A stretch of DNA of 64,000 nucleotides from Microbulbifer elongatus (GCF_020524885.1 NZ_JAIVKJ010000002.1:868001-932000), one strand, 5' to 3'. Positions 38,577 to 47,621 are shown, counted from the stretch's first letter. Translations and numbers: made by a program. Notes: generated by a model from the letters alone, not told the origin.

Positions 38577-39692
38577 ATGGAACTGAATAGCGTTGAAGAA
38601 CTGATCGACGATATCCGTCAGGGCAAAATGGTAATCCTGATGGACGACGAGGATCGCGAGAACGAAGGCGACCTCGTTATCGCCGCCGAACAGGTGCGCC
38701 CGGAAGACATCAACTTCATGGCCACCCACGCCCGCGGTTTGATCTGCCTGACACTGACTGGCGACCGCTGCGAGCAGCTCGACCTGCCGCTCATGTCCCG
38801 CGACAACGGCGCCCAGTTCAGCACCAACTTCACCGTCTCCATCGAAGCCGCCGAAGGCGTCACTACTGGTATCTCTGCCGCCGACCGCGCGCGCACCATT
38901 CGCGCCGCCGTTGCTCGCAACGCCAAACCGTCCGACATCGTACAGCCCGGCCACATCTTCCCGATCAAGGCCCAGCCTGGTGGCGTATTGAGCCGCGCTG
39001 GCCACACCGAAGCGGGCTGCGACCTGGCGCGCCTCGCTGGCTTCGAGCCGGCTGCCGCCATCGTCGAAATCATGAATGAAGACGGCACCATGGCCCGCCG
39101 CCCGGACCTGGAAAAATTCGCCCAGCAGCACAACCTCAAGATCGGCACCATCGCCGACCTGATCAACTACCGTGCGCTAAACGAAAAAACCGTCGAGTGC
39201 GTCAACCAGCGCAGCGTGCACACCGAATTCGGTGAGTTCAAGCTGCGCACCTACCTCGACAAAGCGCGCCGCGAACGCCACTTCGCCTTCAGCCTCGGCG
39301 ACTTCGAGCCGGAAGAGCCCACCCTCGTGCGCGTCCACGTCGCCAGCACCCTGCGCGACGTTTTCTCACTGCGCCGTGGCGATGAAAAATATGAACCCTG
39401 GACCTTTCGAAACGCACTGAAAAAAGTCGCGGAAGAGGGCAAGGGTGTAGTGGTAGTGATCTGCCACAACGAAACCACCGATGAAATCGAAGAAAGCATC
39501 GACTGGCTCATCAGCGGCAAACAACAGCGCCCGAGCCAGGATCTGGTGTACAAACAGGTGGGTACCGGCTCGCAGATTTTGCGCGACCTGAAGGTGCGCA
39601 AAATGCGTTTGATGAGTGCACCGTTCAAGTTCAGTGCTATCTCCGGTTTCGACCTGGAGGTGGAGGAATACCTGAACGCCGAAGAGATTTAA
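38577..39692 (+). CDS. ribB: 3,4-dihydroxy-2-butanone 4-phosphate synthase with degenerate GTP cyclohydrolase II domain (RibBX-type)
   Basis: 371 residues from ATG 38577 (MELNSVEELIDDIRQGKMVI). Residues 1-205 are a complete RibB domain with DDEDRENEGDL and AGHTEAGCDLARLAG. The second half aligns with GTP cyclohydrolase II but lacks the zinc cysteines (the [13 protein letters not shown] segment is replaced by VHVASTLRDVFSLRRGD), so it should not be an active cyclohydrolase. Active RibA is encoded separately at 43021. Such RibBX fusions are known in Proteobacteria; the X domain function is unclear. A composite palindrome separates it from ribH. Confidence 0.93.
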   Translation: MELNSVEELIDDIRQGKMVILMDDEDRENEGDLVIAAEQVRPEDINFMATHARGLICLTLTGDRCEQLDLPLMSRDNGAQFSTNFTVSIEAAEGVTTGISAADRARTIRAAVARNAKPSDIVQPGHIFPIKAQPGGVLSRAGHTEAGCDLARLAGFEPAAAIVEIMNEDGTMARRPDLEKFAQQHNLKIGTIADLINYRALNEKTVECVNQRSVHTEFGEFKLRTYLDKARRERHFAFSLGDFEPEEPTLVRVHVASTLRDVFSLRRGDEKYEPWTFRNALKKVAEEGKGVVVVICHNETTDEIEESIDWLISGKQQRPSQDLVYKQVGTGSQILRDLKVRKMRLMSAPFKFSAISGFDLEVEEYLNAEEI

Positions 39693-39725
39693 TCGGTAAG
39701 GTAAAACTCAAGAGTTCAAATCGAA

Positions 39726-39836
39726 GGCGGAGTGCCGGGGGGAAGTTTTCAGGAGCGTCGCAAACAGGAAGTTTGCGCCGCAGCGCCCAGGGATGGGTTC
39801 ACAGCGGTCCTGAAAACTTCCCCCCGGTACTCCGCC
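39726..39836. repeat. composite palindromic element, copy B, inside the rib operon
   Basis: Outer arms 39726-39754 and 39808-39836 are 29 bp with one mismatch. The 53-nt interior (39755-39807) holds hairpin 1 CGCAAAC-AGGAA-GTTTGCG, hairpin 2 CCCA-GGGA-TGGG and the end TTCACAGCGG. It accounts for most of the 208 bp between ribBX and ribH. Confidence 0.88.
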
Positions 39837-39900
39837 GCCACCGCACCAGGGCCGAAGCACCAACAGCCCCAAGCGGAAAACAGAAAACGGAAAAAAGACC

Positions 39901-40371
39901 ATGAGCAATATCAAAGTTATCGAAGGGGATTTCGTAGGCAGCACTGGCAAATACGCGCTGCTGGTAAGCCGCTGGAACAGCTTCGTAGTGGAAAGTCTCA
40001 AGGACGGCGCGCTGGATACCCTCCGTCGCAAAGGCATCAAAGAAGAAGATATCACCATCTACTACGCTCCGGGCGCCTTCGAATTCCCGCTCGCCGCGCA
40101 GAAAATTGCCGAAACCAAAAACTTTGACGCCGTCATCGCGCTCGGCGCCGTCATCCGCGGCGGCACCCCGCATTTCGAATACGTCGCCGGCGAATGCACC
40201 AAAGGCCTCGCCCAGGTCTCTATGAACACCGGTATTCCTGTGACCTTCGGTGTCCTCACCGTAGACTCCATTGAGCAGGCTATCGAACGCTCCGGCACCA
40301 AAGCCGGCAACAAAGGCTGCGAAGCTGCAGAGACCGCCCTCGAAATGGTCTCCCTGATCAGCAAAATCTGA
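39901..40371 (+). CDS. ribH: 6,7-dimethyl-8-ribityllumazine synthase
   Basis: 156 residues, standard length. [38 protein letters not shown] holds the active site (abridged: [21 protein letters not shown] with the catalytic His). [11 protein letters not shown]-type [16 protein letters not shown] follows. It condenses the ribityl-pyrimidine with dihydroxybutanone phosphate and assembles as a capsid-like shell or pentamer. It is 16 bp ahead of nusB. Confidence 0.97.
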   Translation: MSNIKVIEGDFVGSTGKYALLVSRWNSFVVESLKDGALDTLRRKGIKEEDITIYYAPGAFEFPLAAQKIAETKNFDAVIALGAVIRGGTPHFEYVAGECTKGLAQVSMNTGIPVTFGVLTVDSIEQAIERSGTKAGNKGCEAAETALEMVSLISKI

Positions 40372-40387
40372 TTGAGAAACGACTGAA

Positions 40388-40828
40388 ATGACCGTAACCG
40401 CATCCGCCCGCCGCAAGGCTCGCCACTACGCCATGCAGGCCTTGTATCAGTGGCAAATGACTGGCGCCAACCTGAACGCCATCGAAGCCGAGTTTCATGC
40501 CGACAACGACATGAGCAAAACTGATGTCGCCTACTTTCGCGAACTGCTCCACGGCGTCACCAAAAATCTCGACGAAATTGAAGGTACTTACAGCCAGTAC
40601 CTCGATCGCGACGTGGAAGAACTGGATCCGGTATCCCGCGCCCTGCTGCGCATGGCCACCTTTGAAATGAAAAACCGCGTCGACGTACCTTACAAAGTCG
40701 TCATCAACGAAGCCGTGGCCCTGGCGAAAAAATTCGGCCCGACTGACGCCTTCAAGTTCATCAACGGCATCCTCGACAAAGTTGCGGCCAAAGAGCGCAG
40801 TGTCGAAGTAAAGGCCGACAAAGGCTGA
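40388..40828 (+). CDS. nusB: transcription antitermination factor NusB
   Basis: 146 residues, all-helical RNA-binding fold: RRKARHYAMQALYQWQMTG at the start, ELDPVSRALLRMATFEMKNR and VINEAVALAKKFGPTDAFKFINGILD at the end. With NusE/S10 it binds boxA in rRNA leaders. The ribH-nusB-thiL-pgpA order is the usual gammaproteobacterial one. Confidence 0.97.
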   Translation: MTVTASARRKARHYAMQALYQWQMTGANLNAIEAEFHADNDMSKTDVAYFRELLHGVTKNLDEIEGTYSQYLDRDVEELDPVSRALLRMATFEMKNRVDVPYKVVINEAVALAKKFGPTDAFKFINGILDKVAAKERSVEVKADKG

Positions 40829-40837
40829 TCGCCCGAC

Positions 40838-41803
40838 ATGGCCGGGCCCGGTGAATTTGAACTGATACGGGAGTACTTCTCCTCCCGTTTTCAGACCGGA
40901 GCCCGCCCAGGCGGTGTCGACAGTAGTGTCGTGCTGGGTATCGGCGACGACTGCGCACTGCTCAGTCCACCCGCCGGCAAGCTGCTGGCCACCAGCGTAG
41001 ACACCCTGGTGGCGGACGTACACTTTCCCGCAACCGCAGATCCTTACCGCATCGCCGGCCGCGCACTGCGGGTCAATCTTTCCGATCTCGCCGGCATGAA
41101 TGCCGAACCCCTGTGGTTTACCCTCGCGCTTACCCTGCCCGAGAGCAACGCCGATTGGCTGGAACCTTTTGCCCGCGGGCTTGCTGAGACTGCGCTGTCG
41201 TACGGCATCACCCTGGTAGGCGGCGATACGACCAAGGGGCCCTTGTCGATCACCGTGCAGGTTACCGGCAGTTGCCAAACACCCCTACGGCGCGACGGTG
41301 CCGGCGCGGGCGACATTGTTTTCGTGTCCAATCAACTCGGTGCGGCGGCTGCCGCCCTGCCGATCGTACTCGGCGAATACAGCCCGAGTGAGACCCAGCG
41401 GCAACAGGCGGATACCGCTTACTATTTTCCCGAGCCGCAACTGCAGCTCGCCCGTGCCATTGGGCCTTATGCCAGCGCTGCCCTGGATATCTCCGACGGA
41501 TTGCTCGCTGACCTGGGGCATATCTGTGAGGCGAGTGGCCTCGGCGCTGAACTGCGCCTGGACAACTTCCCGGTGGCGGAACTGGCGCGGTCAATGAATG
41601 CAGAGAATGCACTGGAGACCGCTCTGACCGGCGGTGACGACTACCAGCTGTGTTTCACCGTGCCGGAAAGACATCTGGACGCCATCGATAAATTACAACT
41701 GCCCATCACCGCCATCGGCCGTATGTGTAAGGAGCCGGGTATTCGCTGCCAGCTGAATGGCAAATCCTGGCTGCCTCACGGCCGCGGTTACCAGCACTTC
41801 TGA
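40838..41803 (+). CDS. thiL: thiamine-monophosphate kinase
   Basis: 321 residues. PurM-like kinase: GPGEFELIREYF, VVLGIGDDCALL, SVDTLVADVHF, DLAGMNAEPLWFTLALTLP and GITLVGGDTTKGPLSITV, with a C-terminal TGGDDYQLCFTV. It phosphorylates thiamine monophosphate to the cofactor. It starts 10 bp after the nusB stop. Confidence 0.96.
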   Translation: MAGPGEFELIREYFSSRFQTGARPGGVDSSVVLGIGDDCALLSPPAGKLLATSVDTLVADVHFPATADPYRIAGRALRVNLSDLAGMNAEPLWFTLALTLPESNADWLEPFARGLAETALSYGITLVGGDTTKGPLSITVQVTGSCQTPLRRDGAGAGDIVFVSNQLGAAAAALPIVLGEYSPSETQRQQADTAYYFPEPQLQLARAIGPYASAALDISDGLLADLGHICEASGLGAELRLDNFPVAELARSMNAENALETALTGGDDYQLCFTVPERHLDAIDKLQLPITAIGRMCKEPGIRCQLNGKSWLPHGRGYQHF

Positions 41804-41822
41804 GCGATAGAAAAGAATAATT

Positions 41823-42329
41823 ATGAGCACAGCGCACACACCAACACCGACACCGACATTTTCCGAACTGCTGCGAAGCCCGGTGCTGTTTCTCGCTTTT
41901 GGCTTCGGCTCTGGTCTGGCCCGGAAAGCACCGGGTACCTTCGGCACGGTGGCCGCGATTCCTTTGTGGTACGGCCTGCAGTTCCTGTCCCCACTGACCT
42001 ATATGGCGGTCATCGTGGTGACCTTTATTCTGGGCTGCTACCTGTGCGGCGCCGCCTCGAACAAGCTCGGGGTGCACGACCACGGCGGCATCGTGTGGGA
42101 CGAATTTGTGGGCTACTGGCTCACCATGTTTATGGCGCCTGCTGGCTGGCTGTGGGCCCTTTATGGCTTTGTGCTGTTCCGGATTTTCGATATTGCCAAG
42201 CCGCAGCCCATTGGCTGGGCAGATCGACGGGTACACGGTGGTCTGGGGATCATGCTCGACGATATACTGGCGGGTATTTACGCCGCGCTGGTGTTGCAGG
42301 GCACGGCCTATCTGATTCATAGCTTGTGA
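41823..42329 (+). CDS. pgpA: phosphatidylglycerophosphatase A
   Basis: 168 residues with several membrane helices. GSGLARKAPGTFGTVAAIPL, HDHGGIVWDEFVGYWLTM (the acidic active-site region) and LDDILAGIYAALVL are typical of PgpA. It dephosphorylates phosphatidylglycerophosphate in the inner membrane. It follows thiL by 19 bp in the conserved order. Confidence 0.95.
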   Translation: MSTAHTPTPTPTFSELLRSPVLFLAFGFGSGLARKAPGTFGTVAAIPLWYGLQFLSPLTYMAVIVVTFILGCYLCGAASNKLGVHDHGGIVWDEFVGYWLTMFMAPAGWLWALYGFVLFRIFDIAKPQPIGWADRRVHGGLGIMLDDILAGIYAALVLQGTAYLIHSL

Positions 42330-42335
42330 GGCTGG

Positions 42336-42989
42336 ATGCCCATGGTGCGGCGCATACATTTTTATCTGATCGCTTCGCTTTCACTGCTGCTGGCTCTGCC
42401 AGTGAGCGCAACGGATGTGCGTCTGCAGGCCATTTTTGGCTCCAGCGCCATGTTCGAGATCAACGGCAAGCAGCGGCTGCTGAAGTCCGGTAAAACTTCA
42501 CCAGAGGGGGTAAAGCTGGTTTCGGTGACCAGTGAATACGCGCTGGTGGCCATTGACGGACGCGAGCAGAAGCTCTCCCTGGCAGCCCCGGTCGCCGCCA
42601 ATTACGCAAAAGCCGAGCGGGCGGAGGTGCGGCTGAATCCGGACAGCCGCGGCCACTACAGCACCACCGCCTGGATCAACGGGCGCCGGGTCAATGTGAT
42701 GGTGGATACCGGTGCAACCAGTATCGCGTTCAATTACCCGACCGCAAAGAGCCTGGGCCTCGATCTCGCCCGCGCACGCCCGATGACGGTTTCGACCGCC
42801 AGTGGGGTCGAGCGCGCCTACAGTTTGCAGTTGGCCAGCGTCACCATTGGTGGCATTACCGTGCATAACGTGGACGCAACGGTGCTGGGTAGCGATTTTC
42901 CACAGGTGACCCTGCTGGGTAACAGTTTTTTGAGTCGCGTCGACATGCAGCAACAGGATGGCCTGTTATTGCTGCGGGCGCGCAATTGA
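42336..42989 (+). CDS. retropepsin-like aspartic protease (TIGR02281-type, clan AA)
   Basis: 217 residues with a signal peptide (to VSATD). The C-terminal half (about 95-215) is a single-lobe retropepsin domain: [22 protein letters not shown] with the DTG catalytic triad and flap region, and [21 protein letters not shown] at the end. Such proteins act as dimers in the periplasm; the substrate is unknown. The start is 6 bp after pgpA, and ATG 42342 is an equal alternative. It ends 31 bp before ribA. Confidence 0.88.
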   Translation: MPMVRRIHFYLIASLSLLLALPVSATDVRLQAIFGSSAMFEINGKQRLLKSGKTSPEGVKLVSVTSEYALVAIDGREQKLSLAAPVAANYAKAERAEVRLNPDSRGHYSTTAWINGRRVNVMVDTGATSIAFNYPTAKSLGLDLARARPMTVSTASGVERAYSLQLASVTIGGITVHNVDATVLGSDFPQVTLLGNSFLSRVDMQQQDGLLLLRARN

Positions 42990-43020
42990 TGACGATTTTG
43001 ATGGATCGCGAGGTAACAGT

Positions 43021-43632
43021 TTGACCATTCGTTATGTGGAATCCTCAAAGCTGCCCACATCCTGGGGCATGTTTGAGATGCACGGTTTCGAGGAGGTAGA
43101 AACCGGCAAAGAGCATGTCGTGTTGAGCATGGGCGATCTGGATACGGATACGCCGGTGCTGGCCCGTATTCATTCTGAGTGCCTGACCGGCGATGCACTG
43201 TTTTCCCTGCGCTGTGACTGTGGCGCGCAGCTGCAACATGCGCTGCACCGAATTGCCACCGAGGGCCGCGGTGCGGTGTTTTACCTGCGCCAGGAGGGCC
43301 GTGGCATTGGCCTGTTGAACAAGATCCGCGCTTACCACCTGCAGGATGCGGGCGCTGATACGGTCGAGGCGAATGAGCAACTGGGCTTTGGCGCGGATAT
43401 GCGGGATTACTCGATCCTGAAGCCGATGATTGACCACCTGGGGATCAAGTCGATCCGCCTGATGACCAACAACCCGCGCAAGGTAAAAGCGCTGCAGGAT
43501 CTGGGTGTGGAAGTCACCGAGCGCCTGCCGCATCAGTCCGGCCGCAACCCTCACAATTTGAATTATCTTTCTACCAAGAAAGGAAAACTCGGCCACCTGT
43601 TTGACGACGAGGACGGGTCAGAGAAAGAGTGA
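43021..43632 (+). CDS. ribA: GTP cyclohydrolase II
   Basis: 203 residues from the TTG at 43021 ([25 protein letters not shown]), eight bases after GAGG and matching the E. coli RibA start; an ATG at 42958 inside the previous gene gives an unrelated 21-residue extension. Zinc cysteines are intact in [21 protein letters not shown] (given here as HSECLTGD and RCDCGAQL), and [12 protein letters not shown] and [12 protein letters not shown] complete the active site. It opens GTP in the first committed step of riboflavin synthesis and complements the inactive cyclohydrolase-like half of RibBX. Confidence 0.95.
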   Translation: MTIRYVESSKLPTSWGMFEMHGFEEVETGKEHVVLSMGDLDTDTPVLARIHSECLTGDALFSLRCDCGAQLQHALHRIATEGRGAVFYLRQEGRGIGLLNKIRAYHLQDAGADTVEANEQLGFGADMRDYSILKPMIDHLGIKSIRLMTNNPRKVKALQDLGVEVTERLPHQSGRNPHNLNYLSTKKGKLGHLFDDEDGSEKE

Positions 43633-43724
43633 AGAGGAAATAGGTGACTGCGAGCAGTTTTCAATGTCACAAACCTTTCATAAAAGCGTCATGGAACCTA
43701 AACGCTGAATCGCCAATCTATACG

Positions 43725-43897
43725 TGAGCAAGATGCTGATCCCGCAAAAAGCCCAGGAAGGGCAATCTAGTGACTCAAGGAGTGCGGGATCGTCAACGGT
43801 GTCTATACTCATAGTTATCTGATCGTTGGTGGTCGAGAAAGGTGATGTACCCTCAGCGTCAAGATATAAAGGCCGGCTATATGCCGGCTTTTGTTTT
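43725..43897 (+). ncRNA. candidate small RNA ending in a strong terminator
   Basis: A stretch with no coding potential that ends in a good terminator. Structure seen: outer stem GATCCCGCA (43738-43746) / TGCGGGATC (43783-43791), inside it GCCC-AGGAA-GGGC (43751-43763) and CTC-AAG-GAG. Both inner hairpins expose GGA, as in CsrA/RsmA sites. The terminator is at 43868-43897. No convincing promoter was found, so the 5' end is a guess and the RNA could instead be a ribA 3' UTR. Confidence 0.35.
43868..43897 (+). terminator. rho-independent terminator
   Basis: GCCGGC-TATAT-GCCGGC stem flanked by AAAG and TTTTGTTTTT. It lies 236 bp after ribA with no gene between. Confidence 0.8.
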
Positions 43898-43907
43898 TCT
43901 GTTTATG

Positions 43908-44001
43908 TGCCGTCGAGATAAATGACATCCATGTCATTTATCACTCCGACGCAATCGAAAACGCTGGCGCAGAGCCGTGGCTCTGCTGGGTTTTCGATTG
44001 C
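43908..44001. repeat. pair of strong hairpins, possible degenerate palindromic element D
   Basis: Hairpin one: ATAAATGACA (43918-43927) / TGTCATTTAT with loop TCCA, which reads TGGA on the minus strand like hairpin 2 of the composite elements. Hairpin two: 43951-44001, a 12-bp stem GCAATCGAAAAC / GTTTTCGATTGC with an inner CAGAGCC-GT-GGCTCTG. Confidence 0.6.
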
Positions 44002-44105
44002 TCGCGCCGGCCAGAGACCGCGGGGCTTCGTAACGAGTGCATTCTATTGCGTAGTGGCGGCGGCCCTGTTAAATTGCCCGAAATTCCACCAGCGGAGGAT
44101 TGTTG

Positions 44106-44144
44106 ATGAGTGTATCCAACCCCCGCCGGGCCAGCCGCGACTGA
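44106..44144 (+). CDS. possible 12-residue leader peptide or gene remnant
   Basis: ATG with a perfect GGAGG seven bases upstream encodes MSVSNPRRASRD then TGA. A ribosome site this good before so short a frame suggests a leader peptide or the 5' remnant of a gene cut by the adjoining palindrome. There is no homology evidence. Confidence 0.25.
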   Translation: MSVSNPRRASRD

Positions 44145-44175
44145 CCTAAGCAAGTCAGCCATCTGCCCGGCAAGT

Positions 44176-44360
44176 AACCTATTGTCGGGTTCCCTCGGAA
44201 CCCCTGAAAAACTACTGCGCGATCGCCTGGCGGTTCCCGGCGGTGCTCGGAATGCTCATGTACTAAAGTACACTCCGCTTCCTGTGCTCCGGCGGCCACC
44301 ACCAGACAACCGCTCGCTACGTTTTTCAGCGGTGCCGCATTGGAAACCCCACCCAATCGT
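44176..44360. repeat. large imperfect palindrome upstream of rsgA (element E)
   Basis: About 185 bp of interrupted dyad symmetry centred on GTACT-AA-AGTAC (44259-44270). Matching arm pieces include CTGAAAAAC on the left with GTTTTTCAG on the right, and GCGGTT with AACCGC. It is looser than elements A-C and may be a different family. Confidence 0.55.
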
Positions 44361-44444
44361 GCCCAGACTCTGGTCTGTGGTTTGAATGATCTGTGCCCGC
44401 AAGTCATCGGAATGTATAGCGGACACGTTTGAGGGTTTAGGACA

Positions 44445-45584
44445 TTGAGTAAATCCCTGATTTCACGCCGCCCGGTAATCCGGCGCGGTTCTTCCGCTGT
44501 GGACGCTAATAGTCACGAGAAGCCCGCCAGCGAGCTATCTCCCTTGCGCAAACTGGGTTGGAAGCCGTTTTTCCAGCAGCAGCTGAGCCTGGATGAGCTG
44601 AACGACTGTGAACCGGTCAAGGTCATGGCAGTGCATCGCAGCCAGATCGAGGTGCGTGGCGATGCGGGCGAGGAAGCGGTGCTGGTGAACGGCCCGCTAT
44701 TTGAAGACGCTGCTGAGCGGCCCACGGTGGGGGACTGGCTGTTGCTGGATCGAGAAACCCGCAAGCCCCAGCGCAGGCTCGATCGCAGTAGCCTGTTTAA
44801 GCGTATGGCGCCGGGCGCCAGGCAGGCGCAGTTGATTGCGGCGAATGTGGATAACGTGCTGATCGTCTCCTCCTGCAACCACGACTTCAACCTGTCGCGG
44901 GTGGAGCGCTACCTGGCTCTGGTGAAAGAGGCCGGGTGCCGTGCCTGCCTGGTGTTGACCAAGGCGGACCTGAATGACGATCACGAGCAGTATCGCGAAG
45001 CACTCAAAGGCCATCGCGACCTGCCCCTGGTACTGGTGAATGCGCTGGATGCGAAGAACGTGGAGCCGCTGCGGGAGTACTGTCGCAGCGGTGAAACCCT
45101 GGCGCTATTGGGTTCCTCCGGCGTGGGCAAGTCCACGCTGTTGAACAGCCTCGCCGGTAGCGAGCTTGCTGCAACTGGCGGCATCCGCGAAGACGACAGC
45201 AAGGGTCGCCATACCACGCGCCATCGCGCGCTCTACGAAATCCCCGATGGTGGTCTGTTACTGGACAGCCCGGGAATGCGTGAACTGGGCCTGGCGGATG
45301 TTGGTGATGGCTTGGCGGCGACCTTTGCCGATATTGGCGCGCTGGCTGCGAAGTGCCGCTTCGCTGATTGCGCACACGAGTCGGAGCCGGGTTGTGCGGT
45401 GCAGGCTTCTATCGAGTCCGGTGCGCTGGATGAGCGCAGGCTGCGAAACTGGCGCAAGCTGGAAAGGGAGATTCACAGAAATACCCGGACTCTGGCGGAG
45501 TCACGAGCAGACGACAAGGCACTGGGGCAGATGTATCGCACCGTGCAGAGTCATGCACGTTCGCGAAAAAGTGGCGGGGAATAA
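44445..45584 (+). CDS. rsgA: RsgA-type circularly permuted ribosome-associated GTPase
   Basis: 379 residues starting at TTG 44445, with AGGAC upstream. After a roughly 30-residue basic tail comes the LGWKPFFQQQ start typical of one RsgA subgroup. An OB-fold domain follows, then the permuted GTPase: NVDNVLIVSSCNHDFNLSRVERYL, LTKADL (G4), GSSGVGKSTLLN (G1) and LLDSPGMRELGL (G3). A C-terminal zinc-finger region has CRFADCAHESEPGCAVQ. It acts in 30S subunit maturation. It may be a paralogue of the housekeeping RsgA, which usually lies next to orn; no orn gene is in the window. Confidence 0.88.
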   Translation: MSKSLISRRPVIRRGSSAVDANSHEKPASELSPLRKLGWKPFFQQQLSLDELNDCEPVKVMAVHRSQIEVRGDAGEEAVLVNGPLFEDAAERPTVGDWLLLDRETRKPQRRLDRSSLFKRMAPGARQAQLIAANVDNVLIVSSCNHDFNLSRVERYLALVKEAGCRACLVLTKADLNDDHEQYREALKGHRDLPLVLVNALDAKNVEPLREYCRSGETLALLGSSGVGKSTLLNSLAGSELAATGGIREDDSKGRHTTRHRALYEIPDGGLLLDSPGMRELGLADVGDGLAATFADIGALAAKCRFADCAHESEPGCAVQASIESGALDERRLRNWRKLEREIHRNTRTLAESRADDKALGQMYRTVQSHARSRKSGGE

Positions 45585-45610
45585 TTCGACGCTAGATTTG
45601 TGCGCCTGAA

Positions 45611-45638
45611 GTGAGGTGGCGGTGACCCGCCACCTCAC
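45611..45638. terminator. hairpin between convergent rsgA and DUF885 genes
   Basis: A perfect 12-bp stem GTGAGGTGGCGG / CCGCCACCTCAC with loop TGAC. It has no T tract but is ideally placed to stop both genes. Confidence 0.6.
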
Positions 45639-45652
45639 AGCTTAAGCTCGTT

Positions 45653-47539
45653 TTAGTTCAGAGCCGCCTGACCCGCAGATTCAGGAGCAGGTGGCACCGA
45701 CTGGCTGATTTCCCCACCCTGGGATTCGATCCAGGAATTCATCCGGCTTTCCAGCATATTCAGCGGCAGTGCGCCTGCACCCAGCAGCGCATCGTGGAAC
45801 TGTCGGATATCAAAGTTGCTGCCCAGTGCCTCTTCGGCGCGTGCGCGGACTTCCTTGATTTTCAGCTGGCCGACCTTGTAAGCCAGTGCCTGCCCCGGCC
45901 ACACCAGATAGCGATCAATTTCCACTACCACGTCGTGTTCGGGCTTGGCGCTGTTGTCGATAAAATACTGGATCGCCTCATCCCGGCTCCAGCCCAGCTG
46001 GTGCATGCCGGTATCCACCACCAGCCGCACCGCGCGCCACATATCGTAAGTCAGCGCACCGAACTCGTTGTAAGGGTCTTTGTACAAGCCCAGATCGTAA
46101 CCGAGGCTCTCGGAGTACAGCCCCCAGCCCTCCACAAAACCGGTGTAGAACTTGTTCCGACGCAGCGGATGGATATCCCCCTGTTCCTGAGCCAGCGCGA
46201 TCTGCAGGTGGTGACCGGGCATGGCCTCATGCACGGTCAGTGCTTCCATCTCCCAGGTGGGGCGGCTTTTCAGGTCGTAGGTATTGGCAAAGAACACCCC
46301 CGCGCGGCCGGCTTCCATAGAACCCGGCTGATAGTAGGCCGTAGTCTGGGATTTTTCCGAATAGCTCGGAATCGGTTTCACGCCATAGGGCAGGCGTGGC
46401 AGCGTACCGAACAGCGCAGGCAGTTCGCCGTCAATCCGCTTGGAAATATCCCGGTAATTTTTCAGCAGGTCTTCGCGGGTCTCGTAATAGAACTGCGGGT
46501 CGTTGCGCAGGAAGTCGGTAAACGCCTTGAAGTCGCCATCGAAGCCGGTCTTCTTGATGATCGCATCCATTTCGCCGCGGATACGGCGCACCTCTTCGAG
46601 GCCGATACGGTGAATTTCTTCCGGACTCAGGTCGGTAGTGGTTTCCTCGCGCACCTTGTACGCGTACCAGCGGATACCGTCTTCATTTTTGGTAAATGCG
46701 GTTTCGGTGGTGGCGTTGGGGATATAGTCGCGCTCGACAAACTCGGCAAAGCGCTGCCAGTTGGGAACCAGGGTCTTCTGATAAATATTTTGTGCGCGAG
46801 TGCGCAGGCGGTTCTGGTGAGCGCTGGAAATACCCGCTGGCATTTCGTAGAACGCCTTGAGCAGCGGGCTCTGTTTCGGATCTGCGGGAATCAGTGCACG
46901 AACCTGGCCGGGCAGGTCCCGCAGGGTAATCTGGGGTGGCGTCAGTTTCTGTTCCAATCCCTTTTCCATCAGGATCATTGTCTGCTCGATAAGGCCGGGA
47001 AGTTTGTCCAGGCGCGCGAGAATATCCTCGTAGTCGGCAGCGGTGCGCTTGGGCATGGCGTTCAGCACTGCGGGCACACTGCGCTGGATACCACTCATGT
47101 GATTCACGGGCAGCAGGTGTTCGGGGAACTGGTAGCCGCGCACTTGTAGCAGCAGGTCCTGGTACATCAGCTGGTAGTCGAGTTTTTCGCTTTCGCTGAG
47201 TTTGTCTTCGTCCAGGTGGCGGCTGGCGGCGAGCAGTTTGCGGGTCTGGCCTTTGCGACGCTCGATACCCTTGATGGATTGATCGGTCCAGTCCTGTTCT
47301 ACACCGGGGTAACCACGGTAGGTGGCATTTTCCGGATAGCTTTCCATGATCCAGCGGTAGCGCAGATCCTGCAGCGCTTGAAGTTTTTCACTGGCGCCCT
47401 TTTTGGGCAGTGCATCCATGGCCTTGTCGAAGGCTTTGTGGTCCATGGCCTGAATGTTCAGGCTGGTTGCCATGATGGCAATGGATAATCCGAGGCGCCT
47501 GGCGCTCAGGACTTGCTTGATGGAATTGGTAAAGGACAT
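45653..47539 (-). CDS. secreted DUF885-family metallopeptidase-like protein
   Basis: 628 residues from the ATG at 47537-47539 (MSFTNSIKQVLSARRLGLSI), with AGGAAG upstream; a 20-residue extension is not needed. A signal peptide ends near NIQA, so it is periplasmic or surface-exposed. The DUF885 hallmark HEAMPGHHLQIALAQEQ gives a gluzincin-like zinc site, and GWGLYSESLG and YLVWPGQALAYKVGQLKI are further family blocks. Members are predicted zinc carboxypeptidases; the substrate is unknown. Convergent with rsgA. Confidence 0.88.
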   Translation of the reverse strand: MSFTNSIKQVLSARRLGLSIAIMATSLNIQAMDHKAFDKAMDALPKKGASEKLQALQDLRYRWIMESYPENATYRGYPGVEQDWTDQSIKGIERRKGQTRKLLAASRHLDEDKLSESEKLDYQLMYQDLLLQVRGYQFPEHLLPVNHMSGIQRSVPAVLNAMPKRTAADYEDILARLDKLPGLIEQTMILMEKGLEQKLTPPQITLRDLPGQVRALIPADPKQSPLLKAFYEMPAGISSAHQNRLRTRAQNIYQKTLVPNWQRFAEFVERDYIPNATTETAFTKNEDGIRWYAYKVREETTTDLSPEEIHRIGLEEVRRIRGEMDAIIKKTGFDGDFKAFTDFLRNDPQFYYETREDLLKNYRDISKRIDGELPALFGTLPRLPYGVKPIPSYSEKSQTTAYYQPGSMEAGRAGVFFANTYDLKSRPTWEMEALTVHEAMPGHHLQIALAQEQGDIHPLRRNKFYTGFVEGWGLYSESLGYDLGLYKDPYNEFGALTYDMWRAVRLVVDTGMHQLGWSRDEAIQYFIDNSAKPEHDVVVEIDRYLVWPGQALAYKVGQLKIKEVRARAEEALGSNFDIRQFHDALLGAGALPLNMLESRMNSWIESQGGEISQSVPPAPESAGQAALN

Positions 47540-47621
47540 CGTACTTCCTGTCTCTGTTTTATATGTATGGTGTTCGCCCAACTGTCTACAAGGTGACATG
47601 GCCAGAAGTTAAGACGGGGCA

